NCBI GenBank assembly: GCA_947247005.1
Contig: OX365949.1
Coordinates: 196,001 to 260,000 of the forward strand
Length of the DNA stretch: 64,000 nt
Reading direction: 5' to 3'
Source of the DNA: Spisula solida
Lineage: Eukaryota > Mollusca > Bivalvia > Venerida > Mactridae
Shown: positions 1 through 12,099 of the stretch, one piece after another
How positions within the stretch are numbered: the stretch's first letter is position 1
How the letters are laid out: every line of letters begins with the position of its first letter
The notes under the pieces: generated by a model
Told to the model about the DNA's origin: nothing
Database searches by the model: none
Seen by the model: only the letters and a program-made list of their open reading frames with translations
Position numbers and translations under genes: made by a program

Positions 1-3000
1 CCCATCACATGACGTATACGTATACCGCAGGTGATACATCCACCCATCACGTGATATATACGTATACCGCAGGTGATACATCAACCCATCACGTGACGTA
101 TATGTATACCGTAGGTGATACATCCACCCATCACGTGACGTATACCACAGGTGATACATCAACCCATCACATGACGTATACGTATACCTCAGTGATACAT
201 CAACCCATCCTGTGACATATACGTATACCGCAGGTGATACATCAACCCATCACGTGACGTATACGTATACCGCAGGTGATACATCCACCTATCAAGTGAC
301 GTATACCACAGGTGATACATCAACTCATCACGTGACGTATACCGCAGGTGATACATCCACCCATCACGTGACGTGTACGTATACCGCAGGTGATACATCC
401 ACCCATCGCGTGACGTATACTTATACAGCAGGTGATACATCAACCCATCACATGACGTATACCGCAGGTGATACATCAACCCATCACGTGACGTATAAGT
501 ATACTGCAGGTGATACATCAACCCATCACGTGACGTATACGTATACCGCAGGTGATACATCCACCCATCACGTGATATATACGTATACCGCAGGTGATAC
601 ATCAAACCATCACGGGACGTATACGTATACCGCAGGTGATACATCCACCCATCACGTGACGTATACGTATACCACAGGTGATACATCAACCCATCATGTG
701 ACGTATATGTATACCGCAGGTGATACATCAACCCATCACGTGACATATACGTATACCGCAGGTGATACATCAACCCATCACGTGACGTATACGTATACCG
801 CAGGTGATACATCCACCCATCATGTGACGTATACGTATACCGCAGGTGATACATCCACCAATCACGTGACGTATACGTATACCGCAGGTTATACATCCAC
901 CCATCACATGTCGTATATCGCAGGTGATACATCAACCAATCACGTGACGTATACGTATACCGCAGGTGATACATCAAGCCATCACGTGACGTATACCGCA
1001 GGTGATACATCCACCCATCACATTACGTATAAGTATACCGCAGGTGATACATCAACCCATCACATGACGTATACGTATACCGCAGGTTATACATCAACCC
1101 ATCACATGAGGTATACGTATACCGCAGGTGATACATCAACCCATCACGTGACGTATATGTATACCGCAGGTGGTACATCAACCCATCACATGATGTATAT
1201 GTATACTGCAGGTGATACATCAACCCATCACATGACGTATACGTATACCAAAGTTGATACATCAACCCATCACATGACATATAGGTATACCGCAGGTGAT
1301 ATATCCACCCATCACGTGACATATACGTATACTGCAGGTGATACATCAACCCATCATGTGACGTATACTGCAGGTGATACATCCACCCATCACATGACGT
1401 ATACGTATACCGCAGGTGATACATCCGCCCATCACGTGACGTATACACAATCAACCCATCACGTGACGTATACGTATACCGCAGGTGATACATCCACCCA
1501 TCACGTGACGTATACGTATACCGCAGGTGATACATCCATGCATCACGTGACGTATACGTATACCACAGGTGATACATCCACCCATCACGTGATGTATATG
1601 TATACCGCAGGTGATACATCCACCCATCATGTGACGTATACGTATACCACAGGTGATACATCAACCCATCATGTGACGTATACTGCAGGTGATACATCCT
1701 CCCATCACGTAACGTATACCTCAGGTGATACATCCACCCATCACGTGACGTATACCACAGGTGATACATCAACCCATCACATGACGTATACGTATACCTC
1801 AGTGATACATCAACCCATCCTGTGACATATACGTATACCGCAGGTGATACATCAACCCATCACGTGACGTATACGTATACCGCAGGTGATACATCCACCT
1901 ATCACGTGACGTATACCACAGGTGATACATCAACCCATCACGTGACGTATACCGCAGGTGATACATCCACCCATCACGTGACGTGTACGTATACCGCAGG
2001 TGATACATCCACCCATCGCGTGATGTATACGTATACAGCAGGTGATACATCAACCCATCACATGACGTATACCGCAGGTGATACATCAACCCATCACGTG
2101 ACGTATAAGTATACTGCAGGTGATACATCAACCCATCACGTGACGTATACGTATACCGCAGGTGATACATCCACCCATCACGTGATATATACGTATACCG
2201 CAGGTGATACATCAACCCATCACGGGACGTATACGTATACCGCAGGTGATACATCCACCCATCACGTGACGTATACGTATACCACAGGTGATACATCAAC
2301 CCATCATGTGACGTATATGTATACCGCAGGTGATACATCAACCCATCACGTGACATATACGTATACCGCAGGTGATACATCAACCCATCACGTGACGTAT
2401 ACGTATACCGCAGGTTATACATCCACCCATCACATGTCGTATATCGCAGGTGATACATCAACCAATCACGTGACGTATACGTATACCGCAGGTTATACAT
2501 CCACCCATCACATGTCGTATACCGCAGGTGATACATCAACCAATCACGTGACGTATACGTATACCACAGGTGATACATCAACCCATCATGTGACGTATAC
2601 GTATACCGCAGGTGATACATCCACCAAACACGTGACGTATACGTATACCGCAGGTGATACATCCACCAATCACGTGACGTATACGTATACCGCAGGTTAT
2701 ACATCCACCCATCACATGTCGTATATCGCAGGTGATACATCAACCAATCACGTGACATATACGTATACCGCAGGTGATACATCAAGCCATCACGTGACGT
2801 ATACCGCAGGTGATACATCCACCCATCACATTACGTATAAGTATACAGCAGGTGATACATCAACCCATCACATGACGTATACGTATACCGCAGGTTATAC
2901 ATCAACCCATCACATGAGGTATACGTATACCGCAGGTGATACATCAACCCATCACGTGACGTATATGTATACCGCAGGTGATACATCAACCCATCACATG

Positions 3001-4371
3001 ATGTATATGTATACTGCAGGTGATACATCAACCCATCACATGACGTATACGTATACCAAAGTTGATACATCAACCCATCACATGACATATAGGTATACCG
3101 CAGGTGATATATCCACCCATCACGTGACATATACGTATACTGCAGGTGATACATCAACCCATCACGTGACGTATACTGCAGGTGATACATCCACCCATCA
3201 CATGACGTATACGTATACCGCAGGTGATACATCCGCCCATCACGTGACGTATACACAATCAACCCATCACGTGACGTATACGTATACCGCAGGTGATACA
3301 TCCACCCATCACGTGACGTATACGTATACCGCAGGTGATACATCCATGCATCACGTGACGTATACGTATACCACAGGTGATACATCCACCCATCACGTGA
3401 TGTATATGTATACCGCAGGTGATACATCCACCCATCATGTGACGTATACGTATACCACAGGTGATACATCAACCCATCATGTGACGTATACTGCAGGTGA
3501 TACATCCTCCCATCACGTAACGTATACCTCAGGTGATACATGCACCCATCACATGACGTTTACGTATACCGCAGGTGATACATCCACCCATCACGTGACG
3601 TATACGTATACCACAGGTGATACATCAACCCATCACGTGACGTATACGTATTCCGCAGGTGATACATCCACCCATCACGTGACGTATACGTATACCACAG
3701 GTGATACATCCACCCATCGAATGACGTATACCGCAGGTGATACATCAACCCATCATGTGACGTATACGTATACCACAGGTGATACATCAACCCATCACGT
3801 GACGTAAACGTATACCACAGGTGATACATCAACCCATCACGTGACGTATACGTATACCGCAGGTGATACATCAACCCATCACCTGACGTATACCGCAGGT
3901 GATACATCCACCCATCACGTGACGTGTACATATACCACTGGTGATACATCAACCCATCACATGACGTATACCGCAGGTGATACATCCACCCATCACGTGA
4001 CGTGTACGTATACCGCAGGTGATACATGAACCCATCACGTGACGTATACGTATACCGCAGGTGATACATCCACCCATCACATGACGTGTACGTATACCGC
4101 AGGTGATACATCCACCCATCACGTGACGTATACGTATACCGCAGGTGATTCATCAACCCATCACATGACGTATACGTATACCGCAGGTGATACATCCACC
4201 CATCACGTGACGTATACCGCAGGTAATACATCCACCCATCACGTGACGTATACCGCAGGTGATACATCCACCCATCACGTGACGTATACGTATACCGCAG
4301 GTGATACATCAACCCATCACGTGACGTGTACGTATACCGCAGGTGATACATCCACCCATCACATGACATGA
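1..4371. repeat. 36/42-bp minisatellite with higher-order repeat
   Basis: About 100 tandem copies of a unit of 42 bp, or 36 bp when one GTATAC hexamer is missing. Each holds GCAGGTGATACATC, CACCCATCACGTGA and one or two GTATAC words. Both lengths are multiples of three and stop-free, so both strands give long open frames (TYTYTAGDTSTHHV forward); I do not read these as genes. A one-base-short unit (CCTCAGTGATACATC) recurs at about 181 and 1791, marking a 1610-bp higher-order period. The second period is 198 bp longer through five extra units near 2410-2700. Most units carry the E-box CACGTG overlapping TGACGT. The array runs off the left edge of the window. Confidence 0.95.
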
Positions 4372-4987
4372 CAACCCTAAAACACAGACCGTACACCTTG
4401 TCGCTATAACAACGTGAAGACGTGAGTTATGTACTGTACTAAGTAACATGCAGAACTAGTAATACTTAAGACATCACTGATAATCGTGCACATAATTGTA
4501 ATCCACCTTTGTGGAATATGCCAAATTTTCCCGCCTTTCGCACTATAATAAAAACTTCATTTTGTGTGGATAACATATTTGACAGTTATATCAATTATCA
4601 ATATGGTACACGGGAAATTATTTCATAGAAATCGATGAAGAAATAAACTACTAACATTTATTTTCATTTTTGAAGCAGATGTTCGTTTAAGAATTTCGTC
4701 TTGAGCCTGTAGCATTTCGTGATATCATAGTGACGCGTTACTGCTAAACTGTGTTTGCAGCAGTCGGTTAAAATGTTTTCTTCAAAGACGCTGTTGCTTG
4801 TTTAGCTAGGTTTATTACCTGCGACCAAATCAGAAGTAAATGAGTGGGAGATAAAATGTTAAACATCTGGTCAATAGAATATCCCCAACATTCAAGAAGG
4901 TTTTTAAGAAGAACAGTAATTCTGTAAATAAGAATTATCATTTTCAATCATTACACGATAAAACGAATGAAAGTAAGAATAAATATC
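4372..4987. other. AT-rich spacer, no feature seen
   Basis: Single-copy-looking AT-rich sequence between the minisatellite and the exon at 4992. I see no long frame, RNA gene or repeat. It begins after a degenerate final unit near 4371. If the exon at 4992 is real, this stretch is the intron downstream of it on the minus strand. Confidence 0.5.
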
Positions 4988-4991
4988 TTAC

Positions 4992-5323
4992 CAGCCCAGG
5001 CAGTCGTTCGGTTGGATCAGAAAGTTTCCCACCGTGTCTTCTCGATATCGTGTGTCATCATTAGGGGTTACCGTCTGGCTATATACTAATTCATAACTGG
5101 ACCCGGTTGTCGGTCGCCATATCATCAATTCAACGGGCATGTTCTTATCATCTACTGATATTACCCACTGAGTTATTCTTGCACAACATGTCGATACGTA
5201 AGGTGAAGCACAGAGCTTATAGTATGCATCTACAATGACACAGTAATCAGTGTTACAGGCACCTACATGTATACCACATAGTGTTATCATAGTATCAGTG
5301 AACCCAACAGGCACCTGTACCAC
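4992..5323 (-). CDS. Probable exon of a secreted-type protein
   Basis: Minus-strand frame of about 110 codons ending exactly at a strong donor: TGG is split as TG|G by GTAAGA (GT at 4991-4990), and the frame meets a stop only inside that donor. The translation is cysteine-rich (several Cys in the first half), followed by ITQWVISV, then VELMIWRPTTGSSYEL and finally IQPNDCLGW. This W-R-P ... QP-x-D-C-x-G-W pattern resembles uncharacterised beta-rich extracellular proteins predicted in molluscs; I recognise the pattern, not a named family. The 5' boundary is unclear because the exon runs into a 46-bp tandem array at 5272-5507, and the Met at 5323 lies inside it, so the true exon probably starts at an acceptor in or near the array. 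The downstream exon would be below 4990 and is not found. Coding likely; product unknown. Confidence 0.45.
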
Positions 5324-5507
5324 ATAATGTTATCATAATATCAGTGAACCCAACTGGCACCTGTACCACATAAGGTTATCATAGTATCAGTGAACCCAAC
5401 AGGCACCTGTACCACATAATGTTATCATAGTATCAGTGAACCCAACAGGCACCTGTACCACATAATGTTATCATAGTATCAGTGAACCCAACAGGCACCT
5501 GTGCATG
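5272..5507. repeat. 46-bp tandem array over an exon 5' end
   Basis: Five near-identical 46-bp units (GTTATCAT at 5283, 5329, 5375, 5421, 5467). Read on the minus strand, each contains GGTACAGGTGCCTGTTGGG, so each has an ACAG|GT junction that could act as a splice site for the adjacent minus-strand exon. The period is not a multiple of three, so each unit changes frame. A diverged relative of the unit (CATAGTGTTATCATAGTGAC) recurs near 5717. Confidence 0.85.
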
Positions 5508-5537
5508 GGCATAATTTAACAGCTGATATATTATTGT

Positions 5538-5729
5538 CTATATTAATAATCCCGGTTGTATGTTTTCATAAGCAGGAAGTACCAACGCAAATGTTAAGGA
5601 CCGATAATGCACAATTTGCTCGCGGAAATGTATATATTCAACTCTTGTAATATCTTCATGCATAAAGATCACTGGCGCGTCCACCACAAAGTACAATTGA
5701 TATGTACTAGACCTACATAGTGTTATCAT
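5538..5729 (-). other. Possible second minus-strand exon
   Basis: A 63-codon minus-strand frame reading VVDAPVIFMHEDITRVEYIHF and then FREQIVHYRSLTFALVLPAYE. The composition looks protein-like (alternating aromatic and hydrophobic residues), and its start DTMITLC-like sequence resembles that of the exon at 4992-5323. It ends in TAA/TAG without a convincing donor. It could be a diverged duplicate exon, a decayed copy or chance. No function proposed. Confidence 0.2.
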
Positions 5730-5859
5730 AGTGACCAGAAGCAGTCACAGACAGCCATGTTCCTGGCGGAGGGAAATACTTATGCCAAAATTATTGAATG
5801 CAAACAATATTATTAACATTCTTTATGTGAACGTTTGGTTTTAATCCCATGAGAAATGT

Positions 5860-6089
5860 TTGAGTTGCACATTTTTTTCTCTATATCCCAATTTATTGCA
5901 TTCCAATAAACAAAGTCAACAAGAAACAGACAATAAACGAAAACCAACCAGTCCCACTTTCAATCCCAATTGTTGTCTTCACAAAACCTACCTACACAGC
6001 CAGATTCATCATATCTCATTCCTAACTAATGCTACTGAGCAAAAACAATTCATCTATTTGTAGTAACTGTGACCTTGACACCCGTCACA
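5860..6089. mobile_element. Left part of an interrupted repeat
   Basis: The words CACAAAACCTACCTACACAG, ATATCTCATTCCTAAC and GTAACTGTGACCTTGACACC recur in 8405-8700 (for example ATATCTCATTCCTAAC and GTAACATTGACCC). This suggests one older repeat split by insertion of the 6090-8404 element, or two units of a tandem-core repeat. Confidence 0.4.
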
Positions 6090-8404
6090 TCCCTGCGAAA
6101 TGTTGTTCATGATTTCATGAACACTTGACACCAATCAGGAACTGTTCATGAACAGGTCTTGATAAGTTTTTAAACTTGGTTCATAAACTTTAGGGCATAA
6201 ACTGTTCTTAAAATGTGTTCATGAACTGTTTGTGAATTATTGTTGATCACTTCATTAAGATATAAATATCTGTGACTATGCGGTGTTTGGCGTAATTTTG
6301 TGCCCAGATAATACAAAATTGATATTTGACTTGTATGATGTTACGATACTGTTTTTTAACTGGGTATATCTTTGCTTGTATATATGTTACATTGTTTTTT
6401 ACTGGCTTTATTAAAAGCCCATTTACAACTCAATCTTTGTTTGTTATACTTTTGTATTGGTTATAATTTTGTATTACAAGCTACACAAACTTCAAAGTTA
6501 CCATTGGGACCAGGAAGGTCATAAAAAGCACCTGATGAACATTTCATGAACAAAAACGTCTAGACTACTCTTAAACCATCGTTAAACTATTCATTAATTT
6601 ATTCATGAAAAGTTCTTGAATTATTCATTCAACATGACTTTCTGTAGATATTTTGATGACATCACAGATTTTCAAAATGGCTGCCAGCACTGACATGTGC
6701 TGATGATTGACACATTTTAATTAGTGTTTTGATTAGAATTATTAATCTTATCAAAGGTAAGTTGTAGAGTTTTTCACGTCAAGTTTATAAGTATCTTGTG
6801 TGATTTATAAGAATAGTTGTTCAAACTAAAAATACAGGAAAACAAATTAGCAAGTTGGTGGGGTATGCTTAGCATGAGGATTGAAAAATAATTATTCGTG
6901 AATCGTTCTTGACAAGGCAGTCCAAAAGACGGCTATAATCCCCCCGCCGCATTAAGTGACAACAGTGAAATTGTCCAATAAGTTACACATTTGCTATGAG
7001 TTCATGCAATTTGGCCTAGGCGTTAAACAAATAAAGAGCTGATGGGAAATGTGACGTTCAAACCTTTGACCTTTTAACTGTGACCTTGCCTTTAAACTGG
7101 CATGGTTGGAATGTGGGTTCTGTATGTCATCTTTTTAGGTACACATTTGGTATCAGTTTTATGCAATACGGCCCAGGCATTAAAAAGTTAAAGAGCAGAC
7201 ATAAAATGTAAGATTTAAACTTTTGACCTTAAACTGTGACCTTGAACCAGCATGGTTGGAATGTGAATTCTGCACTTCGTCATCATTAGTTACACATTTG
7301 GTATCAGTTTCATGCCATTCGGCCAAGGCTTTAAAAAGTTATGGAGTGGACATGGAATTCAAGATTGAAACTTTTGACCTTGAAATGTAACCTTGACCTT
7401 GAACCGGCATGATTGGGATATGGATTCTGCACGTCGTCTTTATTAGTTACACATTTGATATGAGTTTCATTCAATTCGGCCCAGGCATTTAAAAGTCATG
7501 GAATAGACATGAAATGTAAGATTCAAACCTTGAATTGTGACCTTGACCTTGAACCAGCATGGTTGGAATGTGGTATTCTGCACGTCATCTTTATTAGTTA
7601 CACATTTGGTATGAGTTTCATGCTATTCAGCCCAGGCATTAAAAAGTTATGGAACGGACACAAATGTAAGATTCAAACCTTTGACCTTGGGTTGTGACCT
7701 TGACCTTGAAACGGCATGATTGGAATGTGGGTTCTGCACGTCATCTTTATTAGTTACACATTTGGTATGAGTTTCATTCAATTCGGCCCAGATTTTGTTA
7801 CGGACGGACGAACGCATGGACACACACACGCACGCACGCACGGACGGAGACCATTCCTATTATCCCCTCCCACTTCGTGGCGGGGGATTAAAAATAATGT
7901 GAACAGAAAATCATGCTTCAAAAGGTAGCTAAACTATTAGTCTGATTGAGGCGAACATGTTTGAAAACTTGCAACCTTTGTGAACATGAACATAATTAAT
8001 CTTTTTTTCATTTTGAAACATCATGAGACATTCACCATACCGATACTATATTTACTATTCATACGTAAAACACATAGTCTTCACTGTGTGTTCATGTTCG
8101 CAATAGAGCTTATTTTTTATAATTTACAGAAAATGGGACATTGGCAAATAGAAGAACTGTTCATTAACAACAATTTAAAGCTGAAGAATTTTTCTTGAAT
8201 TTAGTTGGAATGAATAGTTCATGAACACTCCATGCCATAAGTGTTCAAGAACAGCTCATGAACTAAATATTTAAGAACATTTCACTGACATGCCCATTTT
8301 CTAATCACTGACTATTCATGAACAAATCATTACCTTGGTTATTGAGCAATGCGTGGACTGTTTGGGAATTGTTCATAAACTGTATAAGGCTTTAATTACA
8401 GGGG
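6090..8404. mobile_element. GTTCATGAAC-rich DNA transposon, copy 1
   Basis: Begins CCCTGCGAAATG and is packed with variants of the palindrome TGTTCATGAACA in both outer parts. It is the reverse complement of the element at 12961-13797: the first ~600 bp match the right half of that copy and 8160-8330 match its left part. The interior is interrupted by another element at 6936-7890. The right terminus is degenerate (ACAGGGG near 8401). No transposase frame. Dense subterminal palindromes are typical of non-autonomous DNA transposons, probably as transposase binding sites. Confidence 0.6.
6936..7890. mobile_element. GACCTTGACCTT tandem-core element
   Basis: Starts TAATCCCCCCGCCGC and ends GTGGCGGGGGATTA, an imperfect inverted pair. 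Between them are about five units of ~150 bp, each with a GACCTTGAACCGGCATG-type word, GTTACACATTTGGTATGAG and TTCGGCCCAGGCATT. Just before the end there is a CGGACGGACG / CACACGCACGC microsatellite. It is nested inside the 6090-8404 element. The flank / core repeats / microsatellite / flank plan resembles bivalve pearl (Helentron-like) elements; that comparison is inference. Confidence 0.7.
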
Positions 8405-9108
8405 AAACCACTATCATCTTCATGTAAGCTATAAACACTGCAAGTTTCACAATGATATCTCATTCCTAACAACAGTTATTGAATGAACAGGTTTTTATTT
8501 TTAGTAGCGGTAACATTGACCCTGCTGTTGTCTCTTCCAACAAGCTACATACAAAGCTAGTAAGTTTCATCACGTTATTTCATCTCATTTTTTCTATTTT
8601 TAGTAAAAGTGACTTTGACCCCACAGACCCAACTTCCCATTGCAAGTGCCGTCTGCACAAAACAAGTTTCATTTTGCTATCTCATTCTGAACTTAAGTTA
8701 TCCATCAGAAACAAATTGTATGCTTTATAGCTTACACATGTACAAAATAAGCAAAGGGCCGTAATTTTGTCAAAAATTGGCAAAATTAAAAACCATGACT
8801 GGAACTTTGTGCACTTTGGCACACCATGGGGTACATCTGTGAAACTTCCTAAAGAAACGAAGGAGTTCCACACGAATTTTTCTCTATATCCTACATAGGT
8901 ACAAAATATACAAAGGGCCATGATTCTGTCAAAAAATGGCCAAAACAAACAAAAAACCTCATGATATGCATTAGAACAACTCATAACTGTACTTCTGCGA
9001 TAGTTGTGATAAAACTCCTTGATAGGAGTAGCACACAGAAGTATCGGACGGACGGAATGACGGCTATCGTATCCCCTCCGCCTCCGACGGGGTGTTTAAG
9101 TGGACTTA
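8405..9108. mobile_element. Tandem-core repeat ending CCCCTCCGCCTCCGACGGGG
   Basis: Two diverged units containing ACAAAGGGCCRTRATTNTGTC and a CGGACGGACGGAATGACGG stretch near 9045, ending in a short GC hairpin (CCGCCTCCGACGG) at about 9078-9093. The open frames across it are incidental. Confidence 0.5.
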
Positions 9109-9440
9109 ACATAGTAAAGATTAATATTAATATTATAAGTCACGATAATTCGTAATCTCCTTTTAAAAGCCTACATTATTGCACATTGGTTCTAGCTAGT
9201 GATTTATGTATACATGTACAATTAAGTAGTGAACTATCAAAAGACCAATGTCAACAAATCATAGTTCTTGTTCAGTTGAGTAAGATTATTGATTTACTAT
9301 TCATACTGACGTACTGTCGGTTCAATAAGTAATACTAATGAAGGATCTATTCATTCAAAAGAATAGGGGGCTTACGTTTTATATAGTAAAAGAGATACAT
9401 TCAATCAATAGTATAGTACTTGAAACTTAGTTTTTCATAT

Positions 9441-9540
9441 CGTCTCGTTAGTCGAGTGGATAAGCATGCCGCTGTTATCCAACTGATTTTCTTCGAGATT
9501 TTGTTCAATCTAGCCACTGGTTCGACACCCATCCAAGTTA
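9441..9540 (+). pseudogene. tRNA-like module (SINE head or tRNA relic)
   Basis: An A-box-like TTAGTCGAGTGGATAAG and a B-box GGTTCGACACC lie about 75 bp apart. The expected acceptor stem does not form (TCGTCTC does not pair with ATCCAAG) and the middle is too long. I read it as a tRNA-derived, RNA polymerase III-promoter-like relic, not a working tRNA gene. Confidence 0.55.
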
Positions 9541-9818
9541 CATAAATTTTAAAGTTTTTTACAAGTATCTTATTTTGTATTTGTAAGTAATATTATAATA
9601 ACGTACGTAGTAAGTATATTTATTGGTGTGTTATGTTTTCATTCTATATCTATCAAATTGTATCTTTTCATTATTTTATTGTTATCTACAGTACAATAAT
9701 CATACCCTTATATAATATATTCCCTGCAACATAAAATATGTAGCATTTGAAGTATCGATTCATCAAAGCAGTAGCATAATATGAAACTTTATATCATGGA
9801 TACATGCAATAAAAAAAG

Positions 9819-9910
9819 TTGACCGAAGTGGGAATCGAACCTACAACTCAGAATAAAATAGAAACTTGGAGGAAGTGAGGGTTTATCCACTACACTACCG
9901 CGCCTTTGAC
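9819..9910 (-). pseudogene. tRNA-like module, minus strand
   Basis: On the minus strand GGCGCGGTAGTGTAGTGGA (A-box-like) is followed about 50 bp later by GGTTCGATTCCC (good B-box). The acceptor stem does not pair convincingly and the central part is AT-rich and long. It could be a decayed tRNA with an insert or a SINE head. Confidence 0.55.
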
Positions 9911-10392
9911 ATATGGAATGATATGTGCACACTATTTGATATCGAACCAATATAAAGTTTACCTGACGGGCGAGTTTATGTTTATAACCGTTATCATTTG
10001 ACTTTGAACGCACTATAACAATGGTTGAACACTGAGTCAGTGTGATGACTCAGAATTATCAGTAAACCTTGTGGTATTGCATTGTTAATAACTGGCCAGT
10101 TATCCGTGAAGTTTTAAAGTACGTACTAATTATAGTCCAGTCAGGGTAAACATTCAGTGACACGGCGGTCGAATCCACTATAACGGTGTAAAGCCAATTA
10201 TAAAGCCTTTTACGGTACAAACAACTACAATTTCAACGCTAAACAAACATACCATATTCGCTCTACTGTCGGTTCAATAAGTAATACTAATGAGGGAACT
10301 GTCCATTCAAAAGAATAGGGGATGCTTATGTTTTATATAATAAAATAGATACCTTCAATCAATAGTATAATACTTCAAAACCAGTTTTCACA

Positions 10393-10480
10393 TCGTCTCT
10401 TTGGTCGAGTGGGTAAGTATGCCGCTATTATACAAGTAATTTTGTTCAAACTCGCCACTGGTTCGACACCCATCCAAGTA
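10393..10480 (+). pseudogene. tRNA-like module, copy 2 left end
   Basis: Counterpart of 9441-9540: A-box-like TTGGTCGAGTGGGTAAG and B-box GGTTCGACACC, with a shorter middle. Both boxes are better conserved than the sequence between them. Confidence 0.5.
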
Positions 10481-10818
10481 ACTTCAATTTTTAAGGTTTT
10501 TTTATCTTTTTAAAGGTACCTTATTTTTTATTTATAACTAATATAATAACATACACGAAGTAAGGTATGAAGTACGTAGATTAATGTTTGTGTTATGTTT
10601 TCATTCTTCATCTAGTCGTATTTCAATTATTTTATTTTTATATACAGTCACGAAGTTTTTTAATCAAATTTAATTAACGTGCGTGATACAATATAACACA
10701 CATACAATCGTTATTAATATATTCACTACAAAATGAAAAGTTGATCACTTTGAAGTGTCGATTCATTAAAACAGCAGTATAATATAAGACTTTATAATAT
10801 GGATACATGCAATAAAAA

Positions 10819-10914
10819 GTTGACCGAGGTGGGTATCGAACCTACAACTCAGAATAAAATAGAATCTTGAAGAAAGTGAGGGTTTATCCACTACACTACC
10901 GCGCCTTTGGTATA
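10819..10914 (-). pseudogene. tRNA-like module, copy 2 right end
   Basis: Counterpart of 9819-9910 on the minus strand, with GGCGCGGTAGTGTAGTGGA and a B-box GGTTCGATACCC. Same long AT-rich centre and unpaired acceptor ends. Confidence 0.5.
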
Positions 10915-11250
10915 TGGAATGAGATTTGCACACTATTTGATATCGAACCCATATAACGTTTACCTGTCGGGCGAGTTTATATTTATAACTGTTCTCATTT
11001 GACTTTGAACGCACTATACCTGTTCACACAATATGTTTTCTACTTCGTGTACACATAAACTTCCACGTCACTGTCACAATATCCTAACTGGACTGTAAAT
11101 AATGTCATACTTATATGTACGCTCAACAAAAAAGTTAAAAATGCGCCCACAGTTTAGTTAAAATGTTATTTGGTACAACTTTAATTGTTTCCGTACTGAG
11201 TTACTAACCTAAAAGTCTCGTGCATTTACTAGGATAACCTGATATTTTAT

Positions 11251-12099
11251 ATGCAGTGGTTTAGGTTAAGAAAGAAAGTTTACCAAATGCGCAGCTGTAA
11301 AATGATAAGCTTCGGCTTTCACTTGGACACACGTATCTTGCTCTGGATGAAGAACAATTTGTTGAAACTTAATGCAGACAAAACAGAGGTAATCCTGTTT
11401 GTTCCGAAACGGAATACCAATACTGCCGAGAATATCACAGTGAAAGTTGGTGACGCTGTGATCAGCCCATTATCAGTGGTGCGAAACCTTGGTGCCATGT
11501 TGGATTCACACCTGAATATGGATAAACATGTAAACTCTGTCTCCAGGTCTTGTTTCATGCAGATCCGACAAATAGGTCAAATCAGACAATATTTGACAGT
11601 TGATGCAACAAAATCCCTCATAAATTCTTTAGTAACATCAAGACTGGATTATTGCAACTCATTACTGTGCGGCTCCCCAAAACCTATTCTGAAAAAACTA
11701 CAAAATATTCAAAATACAGCTGCCCGCCTCATCGCACGGATACCGCGATACAACCACATCACTCCTGTACTGAGGGATCTTCACTGGTTACCTGCACAAT
11801 ACAGAGTGGAGTACAAGATATTGACTCATGTTTACAAAGCACTACATGGAAAGTCCCCAGGCTACATCAGAAGTATGTTGGAAATATATACTCCACAAAG
11901 ACAGCTTAGGTCACAAAATGACTCTATTCTTCTAGTTGTGCCGAGGATGAGGACTGTATCGTACGGTGATCGATGTTTCATGGCTGCAGCACCGAAGCTC
12001 TGGAATGCACTGCCAACAGCACTCAGAGATAGTAAGACACTACCACCATTCAAGAAAGCGCTAAAAACGCACTGTTTTACTAAAGCATATTCTGGCTGA
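11251..12099 (+). pseudogene. 5'-truncated CR1/L2-like LINE, reverse transcriptase C-terminus
   Basis: A 282-codon frame whose homology begins near residue 30. Typical non-LTR reverse transcriptase C-terminal words follow in order: WMKNNLLKLNADKTEVILF, VRNLGAMLDSHLNMDKHV, SRLDYCNSLLCGSP, LQNIQNTAARLI, LHWLPAQYRVEYKILT and PKLWNALPTALRDSKTLPPF, then a stop. The catalytic FADD part and the whole endonuclease domain are missing, so this is the 3' end of an insertion, the usual result of incomplete reverse transcription. A 3' UTR and an AATAAT tail follow to 12608. A close, more damaged relative lies on the minus strand at 34540-36515. The clade (CR1, L2 or related) is inferred from motif style. 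Confidence 0.85.

Larger units (their letters stand above)
9314..10017. repeat. ~0.7 kb unit with two facing tRNA-like ends, copy 1
   Basis: From CTGTCGGTTCAATAAG to CTTTGAACGCACTATA. Homologous along its whole length to 10266-11018. Each copy carries a plus-strand tRNA-like module near its left end and a minus-strand one near its right end. No protein frame. See the module entries. Confidence 0.8.
10266..11018. repeat. ~0.7 kb unit with two facing tRNA-like ends, copy 2
   Basis: Second copy of the 9314-10017 unit, offset 952 bp, direct orientation, with many small indels. The 10018-10265 spacer is not duplicated; it holds an inverted pair of AP-1-like heptamers (CTGAGTCA ... TGACTCAG, 10032-10053). 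Confidence 0.8.

Noticed and set aside
189..3807. Long open frames on both strands (up to 661 codons) of TYTYTAGDTSTHHV or YHLRYTYTSRDG repeats
   Set aside because: They follow from a stop-free repeat unit whose length is a multiple of three. Both strands are open, there is no splice or start context, and variation is not biased to third positions.
1..4371. CRISPR-like array
   Set aside because: Units are contiguous with no unique spacers, and the sequence is eukaryotic; it is a minisatellite.
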